Source: Kangiella koreensis DSM 16069 (GTDB lineage Bacteria > Pseudomonadota > Gammaproteobacteria > Enterobacterales > Kangiellaceae). From it: a stretch of 64,000 nucleotides of DNA. The position numbers and the translations under genes are program-made. Of the stretch, positions 40,153 to 49,229 are shown one piece after another. Each line of letters starts with the position of its first letter. Position 1 is the stretch's first letter. The DNA lies in the NCBI RefSeq assembly GCF_000024085.1, contig NC_013166.1, positions 1,178,001 to 1,242,000 on the forward strand. The letters are read 5' to 3'. The notes below the pieces were generated by a model. It worked only from the letters and a program-made list of their open reading frames with translations, did no database searches and was not told where the DNA came from.

Positions 40153-41481
40153 ATGAGAGTCACATTCAAGCAGGCCGAAGACTTCGAAATCAGTGCTGGA
40201 TTCTTTATTGCAGCCTGGAAAGTGTGGTTTAAAAGGTTCTCGCCAGCTCATGATGCGCAGCGTCATGCCTGGAAATACGGCAAAATGCCGATAGGTTTAA
40301 GTGATAGCAGCCTGAGTGATCTTATCCGCCAGGATAGGCGTTTTACCTTAGAAGTACTCGCCCGCATGATGGTGCCCTGGGCCTACCGCAACAACGCACA
40401 AGTTGACGATACCTTCTTACGTGATCATATCGACTTTCTGCAACAAACCACGATTGGCTATGACTCTGGAAGTGAGGAGCCTGCTGCTTGCCTGAGTGAC
40501 CATGCGCTTGCCTTTTGGGACAGCATGAGTTTTGCCGAGCAAGATACCTACATGAATTACGCGGAAGCGCGTGTACAGGCGGATATCGAAGTCAAATCTG
40601 ATGACCCTGTGGTACTTGATGATCAGGGTATTGAGCTGATTGGTGAAGACACTTATCCGCCTTACGTACCTGAAAAAGGTGCGGATGATTTAGAGTTTGT
40701 TCGTGCGCTGGTGCGCTGGATTGAAGATGCACCGTACCAAGCCTACTATCTCAAAAAGCCAGCAGGTGAAGCGGTTGCCGGATGGCACGATCGCCTGCTT
40801 GCTTTCTTTTGGCCCAAGCCGAGGATTGGATACGCGTTGCATTATGCCGCGGTTGAGCCTTTATACTATCGAGCCAACGAGCTAGCCAAAACACTGGAGC
40901 GGGGTGGTGATTGGGACGATGAATGGCGCGATATGGCTGTTAAAACGGTTACTGAATTATTTAATGTCAGCGGCACACCGCAAAAAGAAGTTACTGTCGA
41001 CAACATCAAAAAAGTAATTAAAGCAGCGATCAATGCTGATGAAAACGCAGATGCAAAAATGAACAGTGGCTGGACCTATCTAGCAGCACTTTGTACCGCA
41101 CACCTGGAAGGTGAGCAGGGTCGCTTGCCATTGCTAAGCTGGAACAGTCGTGTTGCAAGTTCTTTAATATCTCGACTTGATTTTTTACTTGCAGAAGCTG
41201 GCATCACAGAGCTGGGTAATCGTTTTCCGAATATCGGTACAGTCCCTGGTTGGGGCGGCACTCGTCCACGCCAATATACTCTCGAATGGCCAAAAGGTTA
41301 TCGTTCATGGAAAACCCAGATAGCCGCCAGCAAATTGGCGAATCAAATTGTCCATATTCTCAATAGCGAAACCAAGCCCAATGGCGAAAAACGTTACCGT
41401 TTAATGCCACTTGCCGGTGGTGGCAAAGGTCCCTGGACCGTTCGTGGTGTGCAGCGTGTATTGTTCTCGGATGGGTATTAA
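40153..41481 (+). CDS. Protein of unknown function (442 residues)
   Basis: Soluble, Trp-rich (AAWKVWFKRF, WAYRNNAQ, PGWGGTRPRQYTLEWPKGYRSWKTQI), with no signal peptide and no motif I recognise. It is helical in the first half and ends in a basic, Gly-rich segment (LAGGGKGPWTVRGVQRV). Codon use resembles its neighbours. A membrane protein gene follows after 11 bases. No function is proposed. Confidence 0.75.
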   Translation: MRVTFKQAEDFEISAGFFIAAWKVWFKRFSPAHDAQRHAWKYGKMPIGLSDSSLSDLIRQDRRFTLEVLARMMVPWAYRNNAQVDDTFLRDHIDFLQQTTIGYDSGSEEPAACLSDHALAFWDSMSFAEQDTYMNYAEARVQADIEVKSDDPVVLDDQGIELIGEDTYPPYVPEKGADDLEFVRALVRWIEDAPYQAYYLKKPAGEAVAGWHDRLLAFFWPKPRIGYALHYAAVEPLYYRANELAKTLERGGDWDDEWRDMAVKTVTELFNVSGTPQKEVTVDNIKKVIKAAINADENADAKMNSGWTYLAALCTAHLEGEQGRLPLLSWNSRVASSLISRLDFLLAEAGITELGNRFPNIGTVPGWGGTRPRQYTLEWPKGYRSWKTQIAASKLANQIVHILNSETKPNGEKRYRLMPLAGGGKGPWTVRGVQRVLFSDGY

Positions 41482-41492
41482 GAATATCCTTT

Positions 41493-41897
41493 ATGTATAA
41501 AATAACAGCGCTGATGCTTACATTTGTCATATATGTGTTGTTTTTTATTAATCTTGAGCCAGCGTACGAGACATGGAATCAGGCCCAATCTTTAAATACT
41601 GCTATTGAAAAAGCTATTGGTTTCTATTCAATTGTATTGGCAAGCTCAGGACTAAATCTAGCAATCTATTTTTCATATGTATCTTTTAGGGCTGTAGATA
41701 AATTTGTTAGAGAAGGGCTCTTAATCGCGGTCGGACTTGGGTTGTTGCATTACTTTGCGCTGGTTTCCATGCATTTTGACCTGTACCAATATGCTTCTAT
41801 GTTTGTGGCAGAGTTATTATTTTGTCTGGGCCTAATATTTTATTATGAAATAAGCCGAGATAAGGACTTAGTTATACATAATCAAAAATTACCTTAA
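41493..41897 (+). CDS. Small four-helix membrane protein of unknown function
   Basis: 134 residues with four hydrophobic segments, near 6-22, 44-63, 75-92 and 100-118, and a charged C-terminal tail (YEISRDKDLVIHNQ). It lies between an unknown gene and a GGDEF cyclase. No family was recognised and the ribosome site is weak, but the clean four-helix pattern supports a real gene. Confidence 0.65.
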   Translation: MYKITALMLTFVIYVLFFINLEPAYETWNQAQSLNTAIEKAIGFYSIVLASSGLNLAIYFSYVSFRAVDKFVREGLLIAVGLGLLHYFALVSMHFDLYQYASMFVAELLFCLGLIFYYEISRDKDLVIHNQKLP

Positions 41898-41981
41898 AAC
41901 CTTTTCATAACTGTTTCAAAAATAGACAAATCGGTTGATATTGATACAATCAAAGAACAGCTTAGAGAATTGATTTCAAAT

Positions 41982-43991
41982 ATGCGGTTAATGATAAAGA
42001 CAATCCATAAAATATTAATGGCAGCGTTGTTAATCGCTTATTTCAATCCAGCTGTTGCTGCCGAAGAGGAAAGGATTTCTCGACAGGAGCTTGAGCAGCT
42101 CGCCCCCTTTCCTGAATTCTATGAGCAGATGTCACCTGAAGGGCGGCTTGATTGGTTAAACTCCCAAATTGATCAGACCACAACTCCCGCACAGAATTAT
42201 AACTTCCAAAGAGCGCTGGCTTTCGAGCATTTCTTTAATTATAGAAACTCGAAAGCTCAGGACGTCTGCGATAATAATCCTCCTTTATCATTTGATATTC
42301 GATATCGTTTTGCCTGCATACAGGTGAGTGATCTCAGTTATGAAAAACGAATCGATAACTTTCTGGAACTGTATGAAACAGCTATTGAGGAAGATGATAC
42401 GCCAATGGCTGCCAGAGTCTTGACTTCGATGGGCTGGTATCAGTCTGGTAAAGGCGATATTGCTGCAGCTTTTAAAAGTTATGAGGAAGCATTATCGATG
42501 GGCGAGAGCCTTGACTTTTTTACCCTAAATGACGCAATGGTTAATACAGCTAGCCTGTATATTATTCATGGTGATAAGGACTATATAAGAAAAGGGATTG
42601 AGCTGCACAAGCAATCGATTGAAAGAATCAGGCAGAGAGCAAGTGAAGACCCTGAGTTTGCTGAAACTTCTCGCACAGCCATGATTATCCCACAGTTTAA
42701 TATTGGCATAGCCTACGCTTTACACACTTTTGAATATGAGAAAGCCTTGGAATGGTTTGAAATTATAAACGCCAGCAACACTGAGATACCTCATTTAAAA
42801 TTCTCTTCTTTAATCTTCTCTGCATTGTCTGCTATAGAAATCGGTCGCACTCAGTTGGCGGAACAGTACCTTGCTCGCACCTATGACGAGCCAGCGGTTA
42901 ATAACACCGAATTTTCTTATCTCTACTGTTACAGAGAGCTGGTTAAGTTTAAGTTGGGCCAGGAAGCTGATTTGGATGTTTGTCTACCGTTACATGAGAA
43001 CGTGCCGCTAGAGGTTAAAATTGACGTTTATAAACGCATATCAGAGTTAAATGATGATGCTATCAAATATGCGGGTATGGAGCAGTTTTATAAGTTGTTT
43101 GATGAGAAGCTGGAAAGTCAGTTAAAACAGAGCTCGACGTCAGTGGCTTCAACCGCTGAGCTTCATCGACTACAACAGGAATCTCGATTACGTAATGAAT
43201 TGCTGGAAAAAGAAATTGCACTGAAAGAAGCCCAGCAGGAAAGACGCGAGGATCAGATTCGCTTAGTGGTGGCGATTGCTTTTATTTTACTGCTATTGGT
43301 AGTCATAACCGTTATTCGATTAAATCAGAAAAGGCGTCTAGCAGAACAGTATGAAGAGTTAAGTGTATTAGATGTTTTAACAGGCTTGAAAAACCGTCGC
43401 TTCCTTGAGCAGAACATTGGCCGCGAGATGAGTTTTGTAAAACGCTCGCAGGCTAATCAGGATGGCCATGCACTGGGTATCTATTTATTGGATATTGACC
43501 ATTTCAAGTATATTAATGATACCTACGGACATGAAGCAGGCGACCAGATTTTAATCGAGTTTACTCAACGGATTAATGACACTATTCGAGACACTGATCT
43601 ATTTGTGCGTTGGGGAGGAGAGGAGTTTTTATTAGTTGCTCGACTCGATAATGCTGATGGTTTGCAAGTGTTGGCGGAACGCGTCATTCAAGCCATTAAG
43701 CAGGATTCGTATGCTGCTGGGCAGGGTAAAACTGTTGATATCACTTGTACCGTTGGCTCAGTGGTATATCCATGTGTTGAAAATCCTGAGAAACATATTT
43801 CATGGAACAAGCTAGTGCAACTTGCCGATTTGGCGCTTTATTATGGCAAGGAAAAACAGCGAGATTGCTGGGTCTGTATCGAGAAGATTTCAAACTATGA
43901 AAGTAGAAACACTGTTCTTGAGCTGGGCTTTGAAGAGTCTTTAAGACAAGGCTTGTTAACGTTCAGTACTTCAATTTCAAAGCCCGAATAA
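41982..43991 (+). CDS. TPR-containing membrane diguanylate cyclase (GGDEF)
   Basis: About 669 residues from the ATG at 41982; a TTG 12 bases earlier and an ATG at 41991 are in frame. A signal or anchor segment comes first, then a periplasmic helical region with TPR-like repeats to about residue 370 (TSMGWYQSGKGDIAAAFKSYEEALSMG), a coiled coil, a membrane helix (VVAIAFILLLLVVITVI) and a GGDEF domain. The active site is GGEEF, and an RxxD inhibitory site (RDTD) stands five residues before it, so product inhibition is likely. It makes c-di-GMP in response to a periplasmic signal. Confidence 0.92.
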   Translation: MRLMIKTIHKILMAALLIAYFNPAVAAEEERISRQELEQLAPFPEFYEQMSPEGRLDWLNSQIDQTTTPAQNYNFQRALAFEHFFNYRNSKAQDVCDNNPPLSFDIRYRFACIQVSDLSYEKRIDNFLELYETAIEEDDTPMAARVLTSMGWYQSGKGDIAAAFKSYEEALSMGESLDFFTLNDAMVNTASLYIIHGDKDYIRKGIELHKQSIERIRQRASEDPEFAETSRTAMIIPQFNIGIAYALHTFEYEKALEWFEIINASNTEIPHLKFSSLIFSALSAIEIGRTQLAEQYLARTYDEPAVNNTEFSYLYCYRELVKFKLGQEADLDVCLPLHENVPLEVKIDVYKRISELNDDAIKYAGMEQFYKLFDEKLESQLKQSSTSVASTAELHRLQQESRLRNELLEKEIALKEAQQERREDQIRLVVAIAFILLLLVVITVIRLNQKRRLAEQYEELSVLDVLTGLKNRRFLEQNIGREMSFVKRSQANQDGHALGIYLLDIDHFKYINDTYGHEAGDQILIEFTQRINDTIRDTDLFVRWGGEEFLLVARLDNADGLQVLAERVIQAIKQDSYAAGQGKTVDITCTVGSVVYPCVENPEKHISWNKLVQLADLALYYGKEKQRDCWVCIEKISNYESRNTVLELGFEESLRQGLLTFSTSISKPE

Positions 43992-44089
43992 GTAGGTTAG
44001 AAAACGCTAAAAGAGTGCTAGCCGTAGTCTAAACTTGTGTGGCTAACACCCTTTGTTTTTAGTTGTTTGCTTGTCTCTGGCTAACCAAC

Positions 44090-45961
44090 CTAACTGACTC
44101 CTTTTTCTTTCTGTGCCAATTTCTGGAACTGTTCTTTTTGTGCGCCAGCTGGTGTCGGGCGCTCACCTTTTGGATCCTCTGTATCCATAACGATGGAAAT
44201 TATTTTAGTACCTTCCTTGATGTTCTTGCCCTCAGTTTCTGACGAAAAAACTTTCATGGTGTCATTTTTATCAATCATAAACAGGGCAACATAATTTTGG
44301 TTATCCGTCTGGTATTGCTCAAAATTATAGTTCTCAGTGATATTGGTTACTTTAATCTTGGCATTTTTAGCGATCATACTGGCAAGCTGCCCGTAAGTGA
44401 CCGACTCGCCAAACAGCCAGGGTGACTGATAGTACTCATCTTTTTCCTGGCGGTCGTTCTTGCTTTTATCTTTGCTCGAACGCAAGCGATAAATGTTCTG
44501 TTTGCCAAATGTATGCCTGAAATTTAACTCACTGAGGCTGTTCAGCTCCTGGTCCATGCTCATGGCAAACACATGACCATAGCCAATTAAATCGAGGTTT
44601 CGGTCAGCATGTTCCGAAATCGGGTTGCCGAAGTAAACACGAATGCCTTCCATACGAGCTTTAGCAATATTGGTGTAATTGTTGTGTGCCATAAGAACAT
44701 CAATATTGTGATCCTTCAGTGCTTTAGCCACAGTAAGTGCTACAGGGTTGCTACCAATAATTAATACGCCATTGTTTGATCGCTCTCGCACGCCCAATAA
44801 GTTGCCGACAAATGCACCACTTAAGCTTTGAATTAACACCGTGCCTATAATAATAATGAACACTAAAGGTACTAAAAACTCAGTTCCTGCCAGGCCATAT
44901 TCTTCCAGCCGAATAGCGAATAAAGATGAGATGGCAGCTGCAACAATACCGCGTGGACCAATCCAGCTAATCATTAATTTCTCATTAGTTCTTAGCTTGG
45001 AACCGATGCTGGAAGCCCATACGCCAAGTGGACGTGCCACAAACATGATGATTGCCAGCAGAATTAAACTGGTGTAGCCAATTTGTTGTACGCTCGCTAA
45101 ATCCAGTCTTGCTGCTAGCACGATAAAAAGTACTGAGATAAGAAGAATCGACAATGACTCTTTGAAATCAAGAATGTCGTCCTTGGGGAATTTGGGCCAG
45201 TTAGCTAGCGCTACACCAAGAATAGTGACCGTTAATAGCCCTGACTCATGTTCAATATGGTTTGAGACAGAAAATACGAGCAGAACAAATGCCAGCGTGA
45301 AAATATTTCGCAAATACTCAGGAACCCAGTGCTTTTTCAGGAGGGTTGCTAAAACTGCCGCACCGACAAGACCTAATACCGCACCGATCAATATAATCCT
45401 ACCGAATAGTAGCAATGCGCCTTCGCCTGAACCTCCAGATATAATGTATTCATAGACTAATACCACAGCGATTGCACCAATGGGATCGATGATAATACCT
45501 TCCCAGCGCAGAACGTTGCTGATATTTTTATTGGCACGTAAATTGCGCAGAATCGGAATGATAACGGTAGGTCCGGTGACGCACACCAGTGCGCCAAAAA
45601 GCAGAGCAATAAGCGGGTGCATATCAAACAGGTAGTAAGCAGCAACGCCCGCAATGGCGATAGTGATCAGCACGCCAACCGATACGAGAAGTTGTACCAC
45701 GCGACCATGACTTTTTACTTCATGAAATTCTAGCGTCAAAGAGCCTTCAAAAAGAATCACCGCAACGCCAAGCGATATAAAGGGGAATAACAAATCACCC
45801 AGTGCTTGATCAGGATTAAACCATCCAAGGACAGGGCCGATAATAATGCCAATCAATAATAAAAACAGAATAGAAGGTTGCTTTAAATACCAGGCTAGCC
45901 ATTGCGCACCGATCCCGATGGCTAAAACTGCGGATAGAGTTAATGCTAAATCTGGTGTCAT
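44090..45961 (-). CDS. CPA-type Na+(K+)/H+ antiporter with C-terminal RCK/TrkA-N-like domain
   Basis: 623 residues. Twelve or thirteen membrane helices fill 1-395, with the antiporter motifs GIIIGPVLGW, FEGSLTLEF and ALVCVTGPTVIIPILR (the last carrying a Thr-Gly-Pro in place of the usual TDPV region). Residues 400-500 form a nucleotide-binding TrkA-N-like domain (NGVLIIGSNPVALTVAKAL) and residues 500-600 are a regulatory tail. It exchanges sodium or potassium for protons at the inner membrane. It is single. Confidence 0.9.
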   Translation of the reverse strand: MTPDLALTLSAVLAIGIGAQWLAWYLKQPSILFLLLIGIIIGPVLGWFNPDQALGDLLFPFISLGVAVILFEGSLTLEFHEVKSHGRVVQLLVSVGVLITIAIAGVAAYYLFDMHPLIALLFGALVCVTGPTVIIPILRNLRANKNISNVLRWEGIIIDPIGAIAVVLVYEYIISGGSGEGALLLFGRIILIGAVLGLVGAAVLATLLKKHWVPEYLRNIFTLAFVLLVFSVSNHIEHESGLLTVTILGVALANWPKFPKDDILDFKESLSILLISVLFIVLAARLDLASVQQIGYTSLILLAIIMFVARPLGVWASSIGSKLRTNEKLMISWIGPRGIVAAAISSLFAIRLEEYGLAGTEFLVPLVFIIIIGTVLIQSLSGAFVGNLLGVRERSNNGVLIIGSNPVALTVAKALKDHNIDVLMAHNNYTNIAKARMEGIRVYFGNPISEHADRNLDLIGYGHVFAMSMDQELNSLSELNFRHTFGKQNIYRLRSSKDKSKNDRQEKDEYYQSPWLFGESVTYGQLASMIAKNAKIKVTNITENYNFEQYQTDNQNYVALFMIDKNDTMKVFSSETEGKNIKEGTKIISIVMDTEDPKGERPTPAGAQKEQFQKLAQKEKGVS

Positions 45962-46115
45962 GAAAATTCCCGTTGCATTCCGTTTAAGCGTTATCGTTAT
46001 GAAGGCTCATTGTCTTGCGCTGAGATTTATAAATCAAGCGCTTAGGCGTCATTTTGTAGAGTGAGTAAAGTGATACCGATAACTGAGTCTTAACACTTAC
46101 ATTGGTTTATTTAAA

Positions 46116-46302
46116 AGCAGATCCTGAATCAAGTTCAGGATGACAAATTTTTTAGCGCTGTTTGTTAGGTTTTCTTGGGAGTGCTTTTGTAAACTGCGTT
46201 CGGTATCTCAAAGATAAGCTTTTAAACTAGAATCGCATAAGACACATTCCAATAGTATCGCCTCAACAAGCTTGTCATCCTGAACTTGATTCAGGATCTG
46301 CT
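46116..46302. repeat. REP-like doublet (two inverted copies of a 30-base palindromic repeat)
   Basis: Copy A (46116-46145) reads AGCAGATCCTGAATCAAG and onward; copy B (46273-46302) is its reverse complement. Each unit is itself a hairpin, ATCCTGAA-CTTGA-TTCAGGAT. The 127 bases between are not coding. The same arrangement recurs at 59323-59503. It fills most of the 417-base gap between the antiporter and HD-GYP genes, in which I see no gene. Confidence 0.85.
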
Positions 46303-46378
46303 TTTTTGCTTTAAAAATATGCAGGGGAGTGTATTCGGCCGAACGTCAATATTATGTGGAGAAGTAGAGCTCTAACAA

Positions 46379-47596
46379 TTAACGTTGGTTATTTGATTCA
46401 ATATGGTGAGTCTGCTGAATATAACTTCTCATATCGAAGCCCATGGCGCCATCAGCCAATGGACGTTTGATCGCGTAACGCATACCGGACTTGTCAGAAG
46501 GACTCTTGCTAAGGTCGATGATCAGAGACTTGCGTAGTTTTCCTTCGCTGTCACGAACCAGTTCAACCTTAGGTTTCAATTTCTTTTCCGGATGTGTGGA
46601 AATGACAATGCCAACTTCACCATTGTTCATTTCTACCAAAGTGCCCGGTGGATAAATACCTAGCATGCGAATAAATGCTTCGACCAAGTCACCGTCAAAC
46701 TGCTTATTACGCTGATTGAATAGTTCTTTGAGTGAATCGCGAGCAGAGCGGCTACGGCTATAGCAAGTATCGCTCGTCATGGTGTCATACGCATCAACAA
46801 TACTGATAATGCGGCAGTAGAGGCTTATTTGCTCAGTGGGCAGGCTGGGATAGCCTGTACCGTCAATGTGCGCATGATGATTCTTAATAACGTCTTTAAC
46901 CGTGTGGTTAATGGCTGGATCTGAATTGACCAATTCATAGCCTAAAATGGTGTGCTTTTGCATCACTCGCATTTCAATGTCAGTTAAAAGACCTGGCTTA
47001 TCCAGAATGTCTTCAGGGATTTGTGTTTTACCCAAATCGTGCAACATGCCACATAAGCCCAGCAATTCAAGCTGCTGTTGGTCTAGCTTAAGATATTTGC
47101 CTAATGCAATGGCAAGTACTGCCACTCGTACACTGTGCTCAGCAGTAAATTGGTGCTTGTCTTTAATGCGGGTTAACCAGAACAGGGCATTAGCGTTCGA
47201 CATAATGCTAATCATGCAGCTTTGAATGACGCGGCGGGTATGAGCGATATCAATCGACATGCCCATTTTTGCCATTTCGAATAAGTTGATAGCTTCTTCG
47301 CGCGCGGCTTCGTAAGTACCTTGAGCACGCTTTAGCTCATGATGTAGTGGAGTATTTTCAGGAAGCGGGGCGGTTTTTGCTTTTGCTTTGAGCTTGTCTT
47401 TTTGTAACGACCAGAATTGCTCATCAACTTCGATATAGACGTATTTGCAGTATTCTTTAAGGGTTTTAAGCTCGAGTTCGCGTTTGACTACTAGCTTTTG
47501 GAACATCAAAGGCACATCAAGCCAAGGCCTGTCGAGTTCTACGACATACATGCCTAGCTGTAATGAGTCAGCCGGAATTTTTACCTTAAGCGACAT
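46379..47596 (-). CDS. HD-GYP domain phosphodiesterase with N-terminal DUF3391
   Basis: 405 residues from the ATG at 47596, with AGGG upstream. The N-terminal DUF3391 begins KVKIPADSLQLGMYVVELDRPWLDVP. The HD-GYP domain has HD at about 186-187 (CGMLHDLGKTQIP) and HHAHIDGTGYP near 240, where the usual Glu after HH is Ala. It should hydrolyse c-di-GMP to pGpG or GMP in the cytoplasm. It lies close to a GGDEF cyclase, only the antiporter between. Confidence 0.93.
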   Translation of the reverse strand: MSLKVKIPADSLQLGMYVVELDRPWLDVPLMFQKLVVKRELELKTLKEYCKYVYIEVDEQFWSLQKDKLKAKAKTAPLPENTPLHHELKRAQGTYEAAREEAINLFEMAKMGMSIDIAHTRRVIQSCMISIMSNANALFWLTRIKDKHQFTAEHSVRVAVLAIALGKYLKLDQQQLELLGLCGMLHDLGKTQIPEDILDKPGLLTDIEMRVMQKHTILGYELVNSDPAINHTVKDVIKNHHAHIDGTGYPSLPTEQISLYCRIISIVDAYDTMTSDTCYSRSRSARDSLKELFNQRNKQFDGDLVEAFIRMLGIYPPGTLVEMNNGEVGIVISTHPEKKLKPKVELVRDSEGKLRKSLIIDLSKSPSDKSGMRYAIKRPLADGAMGFDMRSYIQQTHHIESNNQR

Positions 47597-47874
47597 AAGT
47601 GCCCTGTGATACGTGTCTAGCCCCAAACGTGAACCAAATGGTTCGCAATTGGTTAACTCTATCACATTTATACAAAAGGTCTATAAATTTTGTATAAAAG
47701 ACTGACAGTTTCAGAGCTTTATAGTTTTTATTTATTAACTATTCCTCATTGATAGCCAGATAGGTTGCAAAATAGTATTGATTGACGACTGTGGTTACAT
47801 TTTTATGATTGCTTGAAGCCTTGAATGCTGGTAATTTTCGGCTCTCAGTCAGGTTGCCCAAAAGACAAATTACT

Positions 47875-48675
47875 ATGCAAGCAAAGGTTAATGCTTTAGT
47901 TCACAACCAGTGGTTCGAGCGATTCATCATCTCAGTTATCGTATTAAGCGGTATTTTGATCGGCATAGAAACCAGTCGAAGCCTATCGCAGGGCCAATTG
48001 CACTGGATTGAAACTATTCATGCCATAATCTTAGGCATCTTTGTCATTGAGGTGATTTTAAAGCTCTACGCCTGCGCGCCGGATGTAAAAAAATACTTTA
48101 AGGATGGTTGGAATGTCTTTGATTTCTCGATTGTTGTCGTCGCTTTAATTCCTTTTACTGGCCAATTCGCGGTGATTGGTCGTTTGCTGCGCCTGTTGCG
48201 CGTTGCGCGTCTGATTTCAGTATTGCCTGAGCTGCGTCTTATTGTAACCACCTTAATCAAAACCATTCCCTCCATGTTCCATGTGGTGGTTCTGATGCTG
48301 GTATTGTTTTATATCTATGCAGTCGCGGGCTTCAACCTCTTTCATGAAAGCAATCCGCAATATTGGGGCGATCTGGGCACCTCAATGCTGACCCTGTTCC
48401 GTATTGTCACACTGGAAAGCTGGACGCAGATTATGTATATCGATCTAGCCGTACATGATTGGGCTTGGATATTTTATGTCAGCTTTATCGTTATCGGCAC
48501 CTTTATCATCATTAACCTGTTTATTGCCCTGGTGCTTAATAATCTGGACGAAGTCAAAGAACAAAAGAAAGCGTTGGAACGTACTCAAAATACCGAAGCT
48601 CATATTTTGAACAATATCGTTCTGATTCGTAAGCAGTTACAGGAAATCGAAAAGGATATGCATCAAAAACAATAG
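47875..48675 (+). CDS. Bacterial voltage-gated sodium channel (NaChBac/NavBac type)
   Basis: 266 residues from the ATG at 47875. Six helices are seen. S4 has R103, R106, R109 and R112 at every third position (GRLLRLLRVARL). The selectivity filter TLESWT (179-184) matches NaChBac. S6 is FIVIGTFIIINLFIALVL, followed by a C-terminal neck and coiled coil (about 225-262). One subunit assembles as a homotetramer in the inner membrane and passes Na+ on depolarisation; in relatives this affects motility and pH. A Na+/H+ antiporter is encoded 2 kb away. Confidence 0.96.
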   Translation: MQAKVNALVHNQWFERFIISVIVLSGILIGIETSRSLSQGQLHWIETIHAIILGIFVIEVILKLYACAPDVKKYFKDGWNVFDFSIVVVALIPFTGQFAVIGRLLRLLRVARLISVLPELRLIVTTLIKTIPSMFHVVVLMLVLFYIYAVAGFNLFHESNPQYWGDLGTSMLTLFRIVTLESWTQIMYIDLAVHDWAWIFYVSFIVIGTFIIINLFIALVLNNLDEVKEQKKALERTQNTEAHILNNIVLIRKQLQEIEKDMHQKQ

Positions 48676-48819
48676 GTTAGTCCTGATACTTTTTGATACT
48701 GGCAACTGATAACAAAATCGAGGATAATTGCGCCCACTTTCGTTCTGGGAAGCTAGTTCTTCGGAAACAGCCTCTCGTATCAGTTGTCCCAGAAAGCCGT
48801 TGTTGTGGAGATCATAATC

Positions 48820-49179
48820 GTGTCAACAGATTACGCCAAGCTAGTCGATTCTTTAACGCCTGACATCGTCGAACGTTTCACTGAAGCGGTCGAAACGGGT
48901 AAATGGCCGGACGGCAGTGCTTTAACCGAAGCGCAGCGCGAGAACTGTATGCAGGCGATTATGTTGTACAACGCACGACACAATAGCAGCGACGAGCCGT
49001 TCACCATTTCAGCGCAAGGTGAAATTCAGACCGGCAAAAAAATGCGTAACGACTTTGAAGGCCAGTCGAGCAATGACCGGCTCCGCCAGCAAGGTCACAC
49101 TATTGATTCGAAAACCATTGACTTGAAAACAATCGAGTCAACCATTGATTCTAAAACAGTCGACAATTCTGACGAATAA
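48820..49179 (+). CDS. YeaC-like (DUF1315) protein with a repetitive C-terminal tail
   Basis: 119 residues from the GTG at 48820, with GGAG eight to nine bases upstream; an ATG 36 bases earlier is in frame but would add a hydrophobic stretch. Residues 2-75 (YAKLVDSLTPDIVERFTEAVETGKWPDG ... AIMLYNARHNS) match the YeaC family. The last 35 residues are a degenerate repeat, T-I-D-S-K-T, found about three times (TIDSKT, TIDLKT, TIDSKT). Function unknown. Confidence 0.8.
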   Translation: MSTDYAKLVDSLTPDIVERFTEAVETGKWPDGSALTEAQRENCMQAIMLYNARHNSSDEPFTISAQGEIQTGKKMRNDFEGQSSNDRLRQQGHTIDSKTIDLKTIESTIDSKTVDNSDE

Positions 49180-49229
49180 CAATTATTCCAGTCAGCTATA
49201 TCTAAAAAATTCAGCAAAATAGGGTAGTT

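Noticed and set aside
46116..46302. REP doublet as an insertion sequence
   Set aside because: The interior has no coding frame and differs from the other doublet.
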